Positions 56,215 to 64,000 of a stretch of 64,000 bases of DNA are shown one piece after another. Source of the DNA: Cystobacterineae bacterium (GTDB lineage: Bacteria; Myxococcota; Myxococcia; Myxococcales; Myxococcaceae). The first letter of the stretch is position 1. Each line of letters starts with the position of its first letter. Below the pieces are notes generated by a model. That model did not search any database. It had not been told where the DNA came from and was given only the letters and a program-made list of their open reading frames with translations. Location: contig WQYA01000008.1 of assembly GCA_009781495.1 (NCBI GenBank), positions 1 to 64,000 of the forward strand, in the 5' to 3' direction. The position numbers and the translations under genes were made by a program.

Positions 56215-56803
56215 GGAAATTCCCCCCCCCCTCTCCCCGTATGAGGGCCTTTCCTCGCTGCCTGTGGGCTTCTCACAGGAGGAGGAGCCTCCTCTTCCTC
56301 CTTCGCCTTCCCCTGGCCCTCCTCCTGGCCAAGGCGCCCCCAAAATTCAGCCTCCAACCCAAAATTGGGCCGCGGCCGTCAGTGCCGTCAGCAAAGCCTC
56401 CAGCCGCTATGGTACGGCTTTGGGCCATGCGCGCCTGGTTCAACTGCAACCCGGCCGTGTGCACCTGGCTTTCGCCCCTCAGGCCGGCTTTCACAAAAAC
56501 AGCGTCTTCAACTCCGGCAAGGAAACCATTGAGAAGGCTTTGAGTGAATTCTTCAACTGCCCTACCCTATTGGTTGAAGACAATACGCCGCAGGCCTATA
56601 ACCAGGCCAAACCCAGCTTCGCGGAGCAGCAAGAGAAACTTCGAGAGTCCAACCATCGGCAACTGGAAACCAAAGCCCATGCACACCCCAAAATCCAATC
56701 CGCCTTGTCCATTTTGGGAGGACACATTGAGTCCGTTCGTGCCATAGAAGCCATACCCACCCCGTTGACTTTTCTTGAAGACGAAGACAACGACAACGAC
56801 TGA
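56207..56803 (+). CDS. dnaX: DnaX tau C-terminal region in the +1 frame
   Basis: Continues dnaX if the ribosome slips +1 at the C6 run: a Pro/Glu-rich linker (ALEEIPPPLSPYEGLS, EEEPPLPPSPSPGPPPGQG) then a folded domain (NWAAAVSAVSKASSRYG, ALGHARLVQLQPGRVHLAF) typical of tau domains that bind the polymerase and helicase. Together they would give about 601 residues. No good independent start or ribosome site precedes it (an internal ATG at 56264 lacks one). Alternatives are transcriptional slippage at the C run or a one-base sequencing error; removing one C fuses the frames. Confidence 0.8.
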   Translation, partial: ALEEIPPPLSPYEGLSSLPVGFSQEEEPPLPPSPSPGPPPGQGAPKIQPPTQNWAAAVSAVSKASSRYGTALGHARLVQLQPGRVHLAFAPQAGFHKNSVFNSGKETIEKALSEFFNCPTLLVEDNTPQAYNQAKPSFAEQQEKLRESNHRQLETKAHAHPKIQSALSILGGHIESVRAIEAIPTPLTFLEDEDNDND

Positions 56804-56833
56804 ATGAGCTGTTTATTTTTTTAAAGGAGTTTT

Positions 56834-57151
56834 ATGCCCGGTTTAGACTTGAATTATTTCGTCCGACAAGCCAACAAAATGACGGAAAAAATTGAGCAGC
56901 GCAAAGAGGAGTTGGCCCAGGAAACCGTTGAAGGCAAGTCCGGCGACAACCTCGTTGTGGTTTTGGCCAACGGCATTCAGGAAATAAAAAGCATCCAAAT
57001 CAGCCCCGAAGCGCTTGCGCTCAACGACACCGGCATGCTGGAGGACTTGCTCGTTGCCGCCGTCAACAGCGCCCTCAACGCCAGCCGCACGCATATGCAA
57101 GCAGAGCTTGGCAAACTCACTGGCGGCATGAAAATCCCCGGACTCATGTGA
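56834..57151 (+). CDS. ybaB: YbaB/EbfC nucleoid-associated protein
   Basis: Small DNA-binding protein of 105 residues commonly found between dnaX and recR. A helical N-terminus (QANKMTEKIEQRKEELAQ) is followed by GKSGDNLVVVLANGIQEIKSIQISP and the helix LLVAAVNSALNASR, with the C-terminal GGMKIPGLM. AAAGGAG lies 4 nt before the ATG. Forms a tweezer-like dimer in relatives. Confidence 0.93.
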   Translation: MPGLDLNYFVRQANKMTEKIEQRKEELAQETVEGKSGDNLVVVLANGIQEIKSIQISPEALALNDTGMLEDLLVAAVNSALNASRTHMQAELGKLTGGMKIPGLM

Positions 57152-57750
57152 CTCCCGAAAGCTTCAACCAACTGGTCGCCTTGCTTGCGCGTTTGCCGTC
57201 TATTGGTGAGAAGACAGCTCAACGCATGGCCTTTTTTCTCCTGCGCTCCCCGCCGGACTATGGCCAGGCTTTGGCCAAAGCCATCCAAAACACCCTCCAA
57301 AAAGTCCAACTGTGCCCATGCTGCTTCAGCCTGACGGAAACCGCTGAGGCGGCATTGTGCAAATTTTGCGAGGATGGCCGCAGAGATGAGCATTTGTTGT
57401 GCATTGTTGAGAGCGTCAGCGATCAGCTCGCCATTGAGAGAACCCGTGAATTTAATGGCCGTTACCACATATTACACGGCGCCCTCTCCCCCCTGGAGGG
57501 CATTGGCCCTGAAAAATTGCGCATAAGGGAGCTGCTGACGCGCCTCAACCATTCGGCTACGAAAGAAGTCATTATCGCAACAAATCCCAATGTTGAGGGC
57601 GATACCACTGCCCTCTATTTGACCAAACTCCTGCGTCCTATGGGGTTTAAGTTGACGCGCCTGGCCCAGGGCTTGCCCATGGGGGGGGACCTCGAATATG
57701 CGGACAAAGCCACCCTGGCACACGCTTTTACAGCCCGAACGAAGCTTTGA
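57148..57750 (+). CDS. recR: Recombination mediator RecR
   Basis: Works with RecO/RecF to load RecA on gapped DNA. Helix-hairpin-helix LLARLPSIGEKTAQRMAFFL at the N-terminus, C4 zinc finger CPCCFS..CKFC, Toprim domain LLCIVESVSDQLAIE to EGDTTALYL and a C-terminal Walker-like region. 200 residues. The GTG start overlaps the ybaB stop as GTGA, so the two are translationally coupled. Confidence 0.96.
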   Translation: MTPESFNQLVALLARLPSIGEKTAQRMAFFLLRSPPDYGQALAKAIQNTLQKVQLCPCCFSLTETAEAALCKFCEDGRRDEHLLCIVESVSDQLAIERTREFNGRYHILHGALSPLEGIGPEKLRIRELLTRLNHSATKEVIIATNPNVEGDTTALYLTKLLRPMGFKLTRLAQGLPMGGDLEYADKATLAHAFTARTKL

Positions 57751-57824
57751 TGACAGCTCACCCAAAATTTCCTATTCTTCGTCTTCTGTGTTTAGATTGC
57801 GTCGTTGGGTTGAACTCATGGCTG

Positions 57825-57889
57825 TTGCGAATTTCTGTTTCCGATTTAAGACATGGACCATTTGAAGTATACGCTTGAAATATTCGCAA
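57825..57889. repeat. Spaced inverted repeat upstream of mglB
   Basis: TTGCGAATTTC (57825-57835) is mirrored by GAAATATTCGCAA (57877-57889), identical except for a 2-bp insertion, with 41 bp between. It lies in the 223-bp spacer after recR, 85 bp before the mglB start, and could be a pair of regulator sites. No confident promoter hexamers were found nearby. Confidence 0.3.
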
Positions 57890-57973
57890 TAAATTTGGAT
57901 ATGGTTTCAGTGGTGAATGCAGTGTTGGATGGGTTAAAATGAAACACTGCAGCAAAGGGAGCGCTCGGCATTC

Positions 57974-58453
57974 ATGGCCAACTCGTTGGTAATGTACGAA
58001 GAAGAATTCAGCCGCATTCACGCAGTCTGTGAGCGGCTCATCAGAGAGACCCACTCGAAGGTGGTGTTTCTCGTGGATAAGAACGGCCAGCTCATTACGG
58101 CAGCGGGCCAGACTCAGAACGTGGACACCACCTCCCTCGCCTCCCTCACCGCAGGTAACGTGGCTGCCATGGGTGGATTAGCCAAACTGATTGGCGAAAG
58201 TGAATTCCCACATCAGTTCCATGAAGGTACCAATGAATCATTGTACATGACAGTGATAGGGGGTCGTGTTGTTCTTGTGGTAATCTTCGACAACAGGACC
58301 TCTTTGGGATTAGTACGTTTGAGAATTAAAAAAGCTTCTGATGAAATGATGCGCATTTTGGAATCCGTCACCATGCGGGCAGAGTACTCTGGGGCGGCGT
58401 CGCCGTTTGCAGAAATATCTGATGCTGATATTGAAAACCTTTTTAGTGAATAA
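57974..58453 (+). CDS. mglB: MglB, roadblock/LC7 GTPase-activating protein
   Basis: GAP and polarity partner of MglA in myxobacterial gliding. The 159 residues read very close to Myxococcus MglB as remembered ([59 protein letters not shown]), ending in [14 protein letters not shown]. The roadblock fold covers about 15-135. mglA follows after 11 nt, as in known mglBA operons. Whether this organism glides cannot be judged from here. Confidence 0.96.
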   Translation: MANSLVMYEEEFSRIHAVCERLIRETHSKVVFLVDKNGQLITAAGQTQNVDTTSLASLTAGNVAAMGGLAKLIGESEFPHQFHEGTNESLYMTVIGGRVVLVVIFDNRTSLGLVRLRIKKASDEMMRILESVTMRAEYSGAASPFAEISDADIENLFSE

Positions 58454-58464
58454 GTCCACGAACC

Positions 58465-59058
58465 ATGTCTTTTATCAACTACTCAAGTCGTGAGATTAAC
58501 TGCAAAATCGTCTACTACGGGCCGGGTTTATGTGGGAAGACGACCAATTTGCATTATATCCACAAAAAAGTGGGCCCTAATATGAAGGGCAAGCTGATTT
58601 CCCTCTCAACCGAAACAGAGCGCACTTTGTTTTTTGACTTTTTGCCGCTCTCGTTGGGAGAAATTCGCGGATTTCGCACACGCTTTCACCTCTATACTGT
58701 GCCGGGCCAGGTTTTTTATGATGCTTCGCGCAAGCTCATTCTGAAGGGCGTGGATGGTGTGGTCTTCGTCGCCGACTCCCAGTTGGAGCGCATGGAGGCC
58801 AACATTGAGTCTCTGGACAACTTGCGCGTCAACCTTGCCGAGCAAGGCTATGACTTGGACCGCATCCCCTTCGTCATCCAATATAACAAGCGCGACTTGC
58901 CCAACGCCGTGCCGGTGGAAGAATTGAGACGCGAACTGAACTATCGCAATGTCCCCGAGTGGAATGCCATTGCGCCCCAGGGCGTCGGCGTCTTTGACAC
59001 CCTCAAATCCGTCGCGCGACTTGTGCTGCGCGAGTTGAAAAAAGGTGGAAGCCGCTAG
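58465..59058 (+). CDS. mglA: MglA, Ras-like polarity GTPase
   Basis: Bacterial small GTPase setting front-rear polarity. P-loop GPGLCGKTT, switch region [15 protein letters not shown], and the MglA-type G3 motif [12 protein letters not shown], in which Thr replaces the usual Asp, as known for this family. The G4 motif is YNKRDLP. 197 residues. Its TAG overlaps the stop codon of the convergent ttcA by 3 nt. Confidence 0.97.
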   Translation: MSFINYSSREINCKIVYYGPGLCGKTTNLHYIHKKVGPNMKGKLISLSTETERTLFFDFLPLSLGEIRGFRTRFHLYTVPGQVFYDASRKLILKGVDGVVFVADSQLERMEANIESLDNLRVNLAEQGYDLDRIPFVIQYNKRDLPNAVPVEELRRELNYRNVPEWNAIAPQGVGVFDTLKSVARLVLRELKKGGSR

Positions 59059-59822
59059 GGCTTTGCCCATGCTTTGAAATGTTGTCTGTCCAGAAGGTGC
59101 TCGGGCTTGAGGTTGCCCATCGCCGCGAGCAGACTCTGACGCAGGTTCGGAATCTCTTGAGCAAGTGTGCCCACCAACGCCTTTGCCCATTTTCGCCGGT
59201 GGTTGTTCTCTTCGCCACAGTCACCGCATGAAACGACAGGAAAACCTTTCTGCCTTGCAAATTCCACAATCAGCGCTTCGGGCACATAGCACAGGGGCCG
59301 AATCACCACGTTGCGGCCATCCTTGGAATGCAAAAACGGAGACATGGTGGCTGCCGTTCCTGCAAAAAACAAATTCATCAGAAAAGTTTCAATGAGGTCA
59401 TCCAAGTGGTGCCCCAAAGCAATTTTGTTAAACCCATTTTCCCTGGCAAAACGGTAGAGAATGCCGCGCCGCAAACGCGCACAGAGGAAACATTGGTTTT
59501 GCTCGGGCCTGAGTTTCTGCTGCACAATCTCGAAGGTGTTTTCACATAAAATGCGGTAGTCATATTTTTCTTTCTGGAGGTATTCTTCCAGTAAGCCCAC
59601 ACACTGGCCCGGTTGGCCCCCATCTAACTTTAGGGCCATAAACTCAAATTTCACGGGCGAGCGTTGCTGTAGTTTTCGCAGCAAATAAAGCAAGGTATGG
59701 GAGTCTTTCCCACCTGAAACACCCACAAGAATTTTGTCCCCCTCAGAAATCAGTTTGAAATCAGCGACGGCTTTACCAATATGCGACAGCAATTCCTTTT
59801 CGAGTTGTTCCGTTTCCGTCAC
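59055..59822 (-). CDS. ttcA: TtcA-family tRNA 2-thiocytidine synthetase
   Basis: ATP-pyrophosphatase that thiolates C32 of some tRNAs using an iron-sulfur cluster. PP-loop [10 protein letters not shown], the CxxC pair in [28 protein letters not shown] and a later CGDCG supply the expected elements. GTG 59822 ([11 protein letters not shown]), with AGGG upstream, is preferred over the TTG at 59873, giving 255 residues. A 37-bp spacer separates it from the divergent RNase D-like gene. Confidence 0.88.
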   Translation of the reverse strand: MTETEQLEKELLSHIGKAVADFKLISEGDKILVGVSGGKDSHTLLYLLRKLQQRSPVKFEFMALKLDGGQPGQCVGLLEEYLQKEKYDYRILCENTFEIVQQKLRPEQNQCFLCARLRRGILYRFARENGFNKIALGHHLDDLIETFLMNLFFAGTAATMSPFLHSKDGRNVVIRPLCYVPEALIVEFARQKGFPVVSCGDCGEENNHRRKWAKALVGTLAQEIPNLRQSLLAAMGNLKPEHLLDRQHFKAWAKP

Positions 59823-59859
59823 AAAAAGCCCTATAGTCCAGGAGACGCTCAGAGACCAA

Positions 59860-61035
59860 ATGCTTTTGCCCAATTCCTTCTGCCTGGTTCATTCGCAAAC
59901 GGAGCTTGAATATGTTGTGGGCCAACTCGGCTCAGCAAGAGAGTTGGCTGTGGACACAGAGTCCGACAACCTCCACGCCTTCCGCCCTAAACTTTGTCTC
60001 ATCCAAATTGCTACTGATAGTGATATTTTTCTTATAGACGGCCTAAGCCCGGAGCTTAACCTTCAACTCCTCGCGCCTGTTTTTGAAAATCCTCACATTA
60101 CAAAATATTTTCATTCGGCTACGGGGGACTTGTCTTTCCTTTTGTCACAACAACTTCACGTCCTCGGCCTTTTTGATACGCAAAGGGCGGCCATCTATTT
60201 GCAAAAACCGAAGCTGGGACTTGCCCCGCTCACGCAAGACTATTTGGGCATTTCACTCGACAAATCCTGCCAAAAAGCCAACTTCGCCAAACGCCCCCTG
60301 TCAGACGAAATCCTCCTCTATGCCGCCTCGGACGTGCGCTTCCTGCTGCAACTGGGACGCATCTTGAAAAACGAATGCATGCAAAAAAATTTGCTCGAAG
60401 AAGTCTTGCTCGACTGCCTGCGTATTGAAAATGAAGCCAAAATACCTCTGGAGCCTGCTGAAGGTTTTGTCTTCCGCCCCTCCCCCCTCCTCACCCCTAG
60501 GCAACAACACCTCGCCGTTAAAATCGCCCACTGCCTCCATGCCGCCCGTCTGCGCTGGGCCAAAAGAAAAAAACGGCCCTTCGGACAAATCCTCTCCAAC
60601 CAATCGCTCTATGCCGTCGCCTATGCGGCCCCAACAAGCTTGGAGGAGCTTCAAAAACTCCCCGGCATGCAAAAAAATGTTGTCGCCCAGTTCGGCCCGT
60701 GGATTTTGAAACAAATCGACGAAATCCAACAAAGCAAACTCAACCTCTTGGAAAACGCTATCCCCCCTCAAAAAGAAGTCCCTCCGGAAATACAAAAACG
60801 CATCGACGCCTTGCGTAAATTCCGAATGCAAGAGGCTATGGCTCATCAACTTTCACCCCAACAAATCCTCAATAACGCCCTCATTGAGCGCCTGGCCGAA
60901 AACCCACCCCCCAACCTTGAAGCCCTCCTCCGCTTCCCCTATTTCGGAAATAAACGCTTCCACCTCTATGGCCCCCGTATCCTAGAATTCCTGGATGACC
61001 CTAGCCTCGCTTATGGCCCAACACCTCTGCCCTAG
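59860..61035 (+). CDS. rnd: RNase D-like DEDDy 3'-5' exoribonuclease with HRDC domain
   Basis: Trims stable RNAs from the 3' end. DEDD residues appear in LAVDTESDNLH, in FHSATGDLSFL and in YAASDVRFLLQLG (the Tyr/Asp motif). An HRDC domain follows at about 255-330 (RLRWAKRKKRPFGQILSN, then LEELQKLPGM), and a second HRDC-like segment may lie near the C-terminus. 391 residues from ATG 59860; upstream frame codons overlap ttcA and lack a ribosome site. Its TAG stop is inside the left end of a 180-bp palindromic element. Confidence 0.87.
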   Translation: MLLPNSFCLVHSQTELEYVVGQLGSARELAVDTESDNLHAFRPKLCLIQIATDSDIFLIDGLSPELNLQLLAPVFENPHITKYFHSATGDLSFLLSQQLHVLGLFDTQRAAIYLQKPKLGLAPLTQDYLGISLDKSCQKANFAKRPLSDEILLYAASDVRFLLQLGRILKNECMQKNLLEEVLLDCLRIENEAKIPLEPAEGFVFRPSPLLTPRQQHLAVKIAHCLHAARLRWAKRKKRPFGQILSNQSLYAVAYAAPTSLEELQKLPGMQKNVVAQFGPWILKQIDEIQQSKLNLLENAIPPQKEVPPEIQKRIDALRKFRMQEAMAHQLSPQQILNNALIERLAENPPPNLEALLRFPYFGNKRFHLYGPRILEFLDDPSLAYGPTPLP

Positions 61036-61211
61036 GCCGGTTCTAAGTTGAAATGAGTGCAGCCAGACGCCTCCGTGCCCCATTGGACGGGGGTGAGAAG
61101 GTATTTTAAAATGGCACATTTTAAAATGCCTTTGCCCCCAGCTCCCTGGCCTCCACACCTTCTCCTCCAACGGTGCGTCGTCGCACTCACTTCCAGCTAA
61201 AACCGGCCTAG
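61032..61211. mobile_element. 180-bp MITE-like palindromic element between convergent genes
   Basis: Left end 61032-61060 and right end 61183-61211 are 29-bp inverted repeats matching at 24 positions, both beginning CTAGGCCGGTT. A central hairpin (about 61105-61139) has arms GTATTTTAAAATG and CATTTTAAAATGCC. The element's terminal CTAG supplies the TAG stop of both rnd and kup. It could be a non-autonomous transposable element, or a large bidirectional terminator. No second copy lies in this window. Confidence 0.6.
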
Positions 61212-63151
61212 AAGTTGAGCTGCATCCCCAATTCCACGACACGGCCAGGGGGTATGCCGAAATAGGCTGTGGCCGTTTGCGCATTCTTCGAAACAAAGGC
61301 AAACAAAATTTTTCGCCAACGCATCAGCTTGGAAGCGCCATTCGGCAACAAAGTGTCCCGACCCAAATAATAGCTGGTGGTGGAAGGCTCACACACCAAA
61401 CCCTGCTTGCGCGCCTGCAACAACAACGCCGGCACGTTGGGCGTCTGCATAAACCCCAATGAGGCCACTACCCTAAAAAACCCCTTGCCGAATTCCTCCA
61501 CCTTCACCTGCTCGTCTATCGCTACCCAAGGCTCGTCCTCTACGGAAATGGACATTAATACCACTTGACGGTGCAATACCTGGTTGTGCTTGAGGTGGTG
61601 CAACAATACCGGCGGCGTCCCCTCCGCATTGCTGGACATGAATACCGCTGTGCCCCTCACTCGAAGCGGCGCCGTCGCTTCCATGTCCTCAAGAAATTGC
61701 TCCAAAGGAAAAACCAACTTCCCATAAAGCTTCATCAGCTCCGTGCGCCCTCGCTTCCAGGTTGTCATCAGGGTGAATACCATCGCCGCTATCAGCAAAG
61801 GTACCCAACCCCCCTCCCTAAACTTCAATATGTTCGCGCTAAAATAGGATAAGTCGAAAAATAAAAATATGGCTAGCAAAGGTAATGTCTTCCAAAGCTT
61901 CCACTTCCAATTAAACGCAATAACGAAAAAATAAACCATGGAGGTGATGGCCATGGAGCCTGTTACGGCTACCCCATAGGCCGTGGCAAGACGGCCGGAC
62001 TCCCGAAAAACAAATACCAACAGCAGGCAGGCCACCATGAGGGCATGGTTGACGAAGGGTACATAAATCTGCCCCTCGTGCTCCGCAGAGGTGTGTACAA
62101 TTTGGAGACGCGGACAAAAACCCAACTGTATCGCTTGGCGCGTTATGGAAAAAGCACCCGAAATCAACGCCTGCGAGGCAATCACCGCCGCCAACGTCGC
62201 CAACAACACCACCGGCAGCAAAATCCCCGGCGGCACCGTCGCATAAAACGGGCTTACTCCCGGGCGTATCCCCTCCCTTAGCAAATAGGCCCCTTGCCCA
62301 AAATAGTTGCATAACAAGGCCGGCAATACCACCCACAGCCAACCCCGCCGTATGGGCTTGGCCCCAAAATGCCCCATGTCCGCATAAAGCGCTTCACCCC
62401 CCGTAATGCACAACACCACCGCCCCCAGCAAAATAAATGCCCGCGTCTTGTATTCTATAAAGAAAAATATCGCGTATTCAGGGTTCACCGCTCGCAAAAC
62501 ACCCGGCGTCTCCAATAACTGTATCGCCCCTAATACCGCCATGACACCAAACCATAACAACATAATGGGGCCAAATATCCTCCCTATTCCCCCCGTCCCC
62601 CGCTTCTGCACCAAAAACAGCCCCAACAATACGCAGGCCGTCAAAGGCACTACCCAGGGGCCCGCCGCAGGAGAGAGGACTTTTAGCCCCTCCATCGCCG
62701 ACAATACCGAAATGGCCGGGGTTATTACCCCGTCCCCAAAAAGCAAGGCCGCCCCAAACAAGGCCCCCAAAATCACCAACCCCTGTATCCACCCGCTCAA
62801 CCCCTTGGGCACCAATGCCAATAGAGAAAAAATACCCCCTTCCCCCTTGTTGTGCGCCCTCATGATAAATACCATGTATTTGAAACTCACTACCCCCAGC
62901 AGCGACCAAAACATCAGCGACAATACCCCCAATATTACCGGCGCCTCCGTCGAAATCGCCTTCGCCCCCGCAAAACATTCATTCAACGCATAGAGAGGAC
63001 TCGTCCCTATGTCCCCAAATACAATGCCCATCGCCCCTAGGGCCAAACTCCATGCGTTCCCCTTCTTCTGCCTTAAACTGCTGACGAATGCCTGCCCCAG
63101 GGAAGTCGGCGAGGAGGGGGGGGCTAGGGGGGCTTTGTCTTTTTCAGTCAT
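61208..63151 (-). CDS. kup: KUP-family potassium uptake transporter
   Basis: Potassium/proton symporter. About twelve membrane segments begin after residue 30: ALGAMGIVFGDIGTSPLYAL is the family signature, followed by NKGEGGIFSLLALV, FGDGVITPAISVLSA, and GGEALYADMGHFG. The C-terminal soluble domain ends GRVVELGMQLNF, where KUP proteins normally stop. 647 residues. Confidence 0.96.
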   Translation of the reverse strand: MTEKDKAPLAPPSSPTSLGQAFVSSLRQKKGNAWSLALGAMGIVFGDIGTSPLYALNECFAGAKAISTEAPVILGVLSLMFWSLLGVVSFKYMVFIMRAHNKGEGGIFSLLALVPKGLSGWIQGLVILGALFGAALLFGDGVITPAISVLSAMEGLKVLSPAAGPWVVPLTACVLLGLFLVQKRGTGGIGRIFGPIMLLWFGVMAVLGAIQLLETPGVLRAVNPEYAIFFFIEYKTRAFILLGAVVLCITGGEALYADMGHFGAKPIRRGWLWVVLPALLCNYFGQGAYLLREGIRPGVSPFYATVPPGILLPVVLLATLAAVIASQALISGAFSITRQAIQLGFCPRLQIVHTSAEHEGQIYVPFVNHALMVACLLLVFVFRESGRLATAYGVAVTGSMAITSMVYFFVIAFNWKWKLWKTLPLLAIFLFFDLSYFSANILKFREGGWVPLLIAAMVFTLMTTWKRGRTELMKLYGKLVFPLEQFLEDMEATAPLRVRGTAVFMSSNAEGTPPVLLHHLKHNQVLHRQVVLMSISVEDEPWVAIDEQVKVEEFGKGFFRVVASLGFMQTPNVPALLLQARKQGLVCEPSTTSYYLGRDTLLPNGASKLMRWRKILFAFVSKNAQTATAYFGIPPGRVVELGMQLNF

Positions 63152-63645
63152 ATCCTAAAGTCCATATGCAGCCGTCCCATGCAGAAGACAACTGCTTCCT
63201 GGGAAAAGGCTTGGGGGCGTATTTTAGCACACCCCAGGGGGTAATGGGGAAGTACGGCCCCCCCGGGGGGGAACCCTCCTCCTCCTCCCCTAATATAAAT
63301 ATAACACCGTCGGTTTTCCATCCCCCCGGCCCTCGTCAGTGGACCCCACTGGCCCCGTCAGCGGGGCCATACTCAACCGCCTTGCAACGCTGTCGGCTTT
63401 CAAGCCCCCTAACCCCCCCCGTCAGCGGGGCCGCCCCCTACAACACTCAAAGGCCCAGATATTACCGTTACCCCAGCCCCCGTCAGCGGGGCCGCCCCGC
63501 AAGGGGCGTCTCACACCCCCTGGGGTAGGGGGGGAAAATACAGCCCCCCGGGGGGGAAAACCTTTGGCTACCCCCCTCATATAAATATAACACCATTGGT
63601 TTTCCATCCCCCCGGCCCCCCAGGGGGAGTATAGGAAAGGCATAC
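63152..63645. repeat. 494-bp gene-free spacer with duplicated blocks
   Basis: Two homologous blocks, about 63228-63331 and 63510-63617, share a CCCCGGGGGGG core and a 38-bp segment (63294-63331 and 63580-63617) with 36 identical bases, starting TATAAATATAACACC and containing GGTTTTCCATCCCCCC. Between them GTCAGCGGGGCC occurs three times (63357, 63421, 63482). The TATAAC inside each copy could be a -10 element, the second one lying upstream of the metallophosphoesterase gene. No gene was supported. Confidence 0.6.
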
Positions 63646-64000
63646 ATGCGGATTTTACACTGCTCTGACTTTCACGTGCTGACACACTATGCGGCCACAC
63701 CCTGGCGGCAGCTGGGGTGGCGTCGCCTGCCGGCCCTCGCGGAGCTTTATGTGCACAAGCGCGGCGAGCATTTCGCCTATGCCAAACCCAATGTGTCGCG
63801 CCTGACGGCGGAGGCCACGCGCCTCCAGGTGGACCATATGGTGGTTTCAGGGGACTTAACGGGCTATGCCATGGAGGAGGAGTTTGCCGAGGCGGCCCAC
63901 CTGCTGGGGGGGTGGGGGCTTTGCGCCTCGCGCCTGACGGTAGTGCCCGGCAACCATGACTGCTATGCGCGCGACAGCTATGCGCTGTTTGCCAAGCATT
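63646..64000 (+). CDS. Calcineurin-like metallophosphoesterase (partial, runs off window)
   Basis: The first 118 residues are visible. Metal-binding motifs appear in order: SDFH (Asp8, His10), VVSGDLTG at about 68-75 and VVPGNHDCY at about 100, the D-x-H, GD and GNH[DE] signature of binuclear phosphoesterases. ATG 63646 follows GGAAAGG at 5 nt. The C-terminal histidines and full length lie beyond the window, so the substrate (cyclic nucleotide, nuclease-type or other) cannot be judged. Confidence 0.88.
   Translation, partial: MRILHCSDFHVLTHYAATPWRQLGWRRLPALAELYVHKRGEHFAYAKPNVSRLTAEATRLQVDHMVVSGDLTGYAMEEEFAEAAHLLGGWGLCASRLTVVPGNHDCYARDSYALFAKH

Noticed and set aside
63357-63493. GTCAGCGGGGCC repeated three times at 64- and 61-bp spacing, resembling a small CRISPR
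   Set aside because: The shared core is only about 12-16 bp, spacing is uneven, flanks are related rather than unique, and there is no leader or cas gene nearby.

Overview
The window looks like chromosome of a Myxococcota-type (former deltaproteobacterial) organism, though the evidence is gene content only. It carries adjacent mglB-mglA (polarity GTPase and its partner), a CarD-type regulator followed directly by a CarG-like zinc protein, a methionine aminopeptidase with a SEC-C zinc motif, and a Pal-type lipoprotein with Cys-rich repeats. The DNA is moderately GC-rich with many long C/G homopolymers. No rRNA or tRNA gene was seen.

Region by region: (1) 1-19119, minus strand: a complete dcw cell-wall and division cluster in the order mraZ, STAS-domain gene, rsmH, ftsL, ftsI, murE, murF, mraY, murD, ftsW, murG, murC, murB, ddl, ftsQ, ftsA, ftsZ. 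Most junctions are 4-nt NTGA stop/start overlaps, and three GTGGA boxes 10 bp apart upstream of mraZ look like MraZ operators. (2) 19334-26827, plus strand: carD-carG, methionine aminopeptidase, an M48 membrane protease and a lipid-linked glycosylation set (GT83-like, gtrB-like, gtrA-like). The gtrB start is interrupted by a C8 tract. (3) 26920-40810: rho, ligA, a Pal lipoprotein, an ABC-2 exporter operon, a VWA protein with a two-component system, a VOC protein and a beta-propeller lipoprotein. (4) 40829-52586: an IS481-family remnant whose centre is replaced by a small inverted CRISPR fragment, then a 21-repeat type I-E array and a full type I-E cas operon (cas2-DEDDh fusion, cas1, cas6e, cas5e, cas7e, cse2, cse1, cas3). 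(5) 52676-63151: an S9B peptidase, dnaX with its tau C-terminus in the +1 frame, ybaB, recR, mglB, mglA, ttcA, an RNase D-like gene, a 180-bp MITE-like palindrome and kup. (6) 63152-64000: a repeat-rich spacer and the start of a metallophosphoesterase gene.

The most unusual items are the CarD variant with a histone-H1-like tail paired with a CarG-like protein lacking the first zinc ligand, the IS481/CRISPR chimera, the all-pyrimidine first base of every spacer, the dnaX reading-frame change, the C8 tract in gtrB and the stop-to-stop palindrome between the RNase D-like gene and kup. All calls come from reading the sequence; no database search was run.
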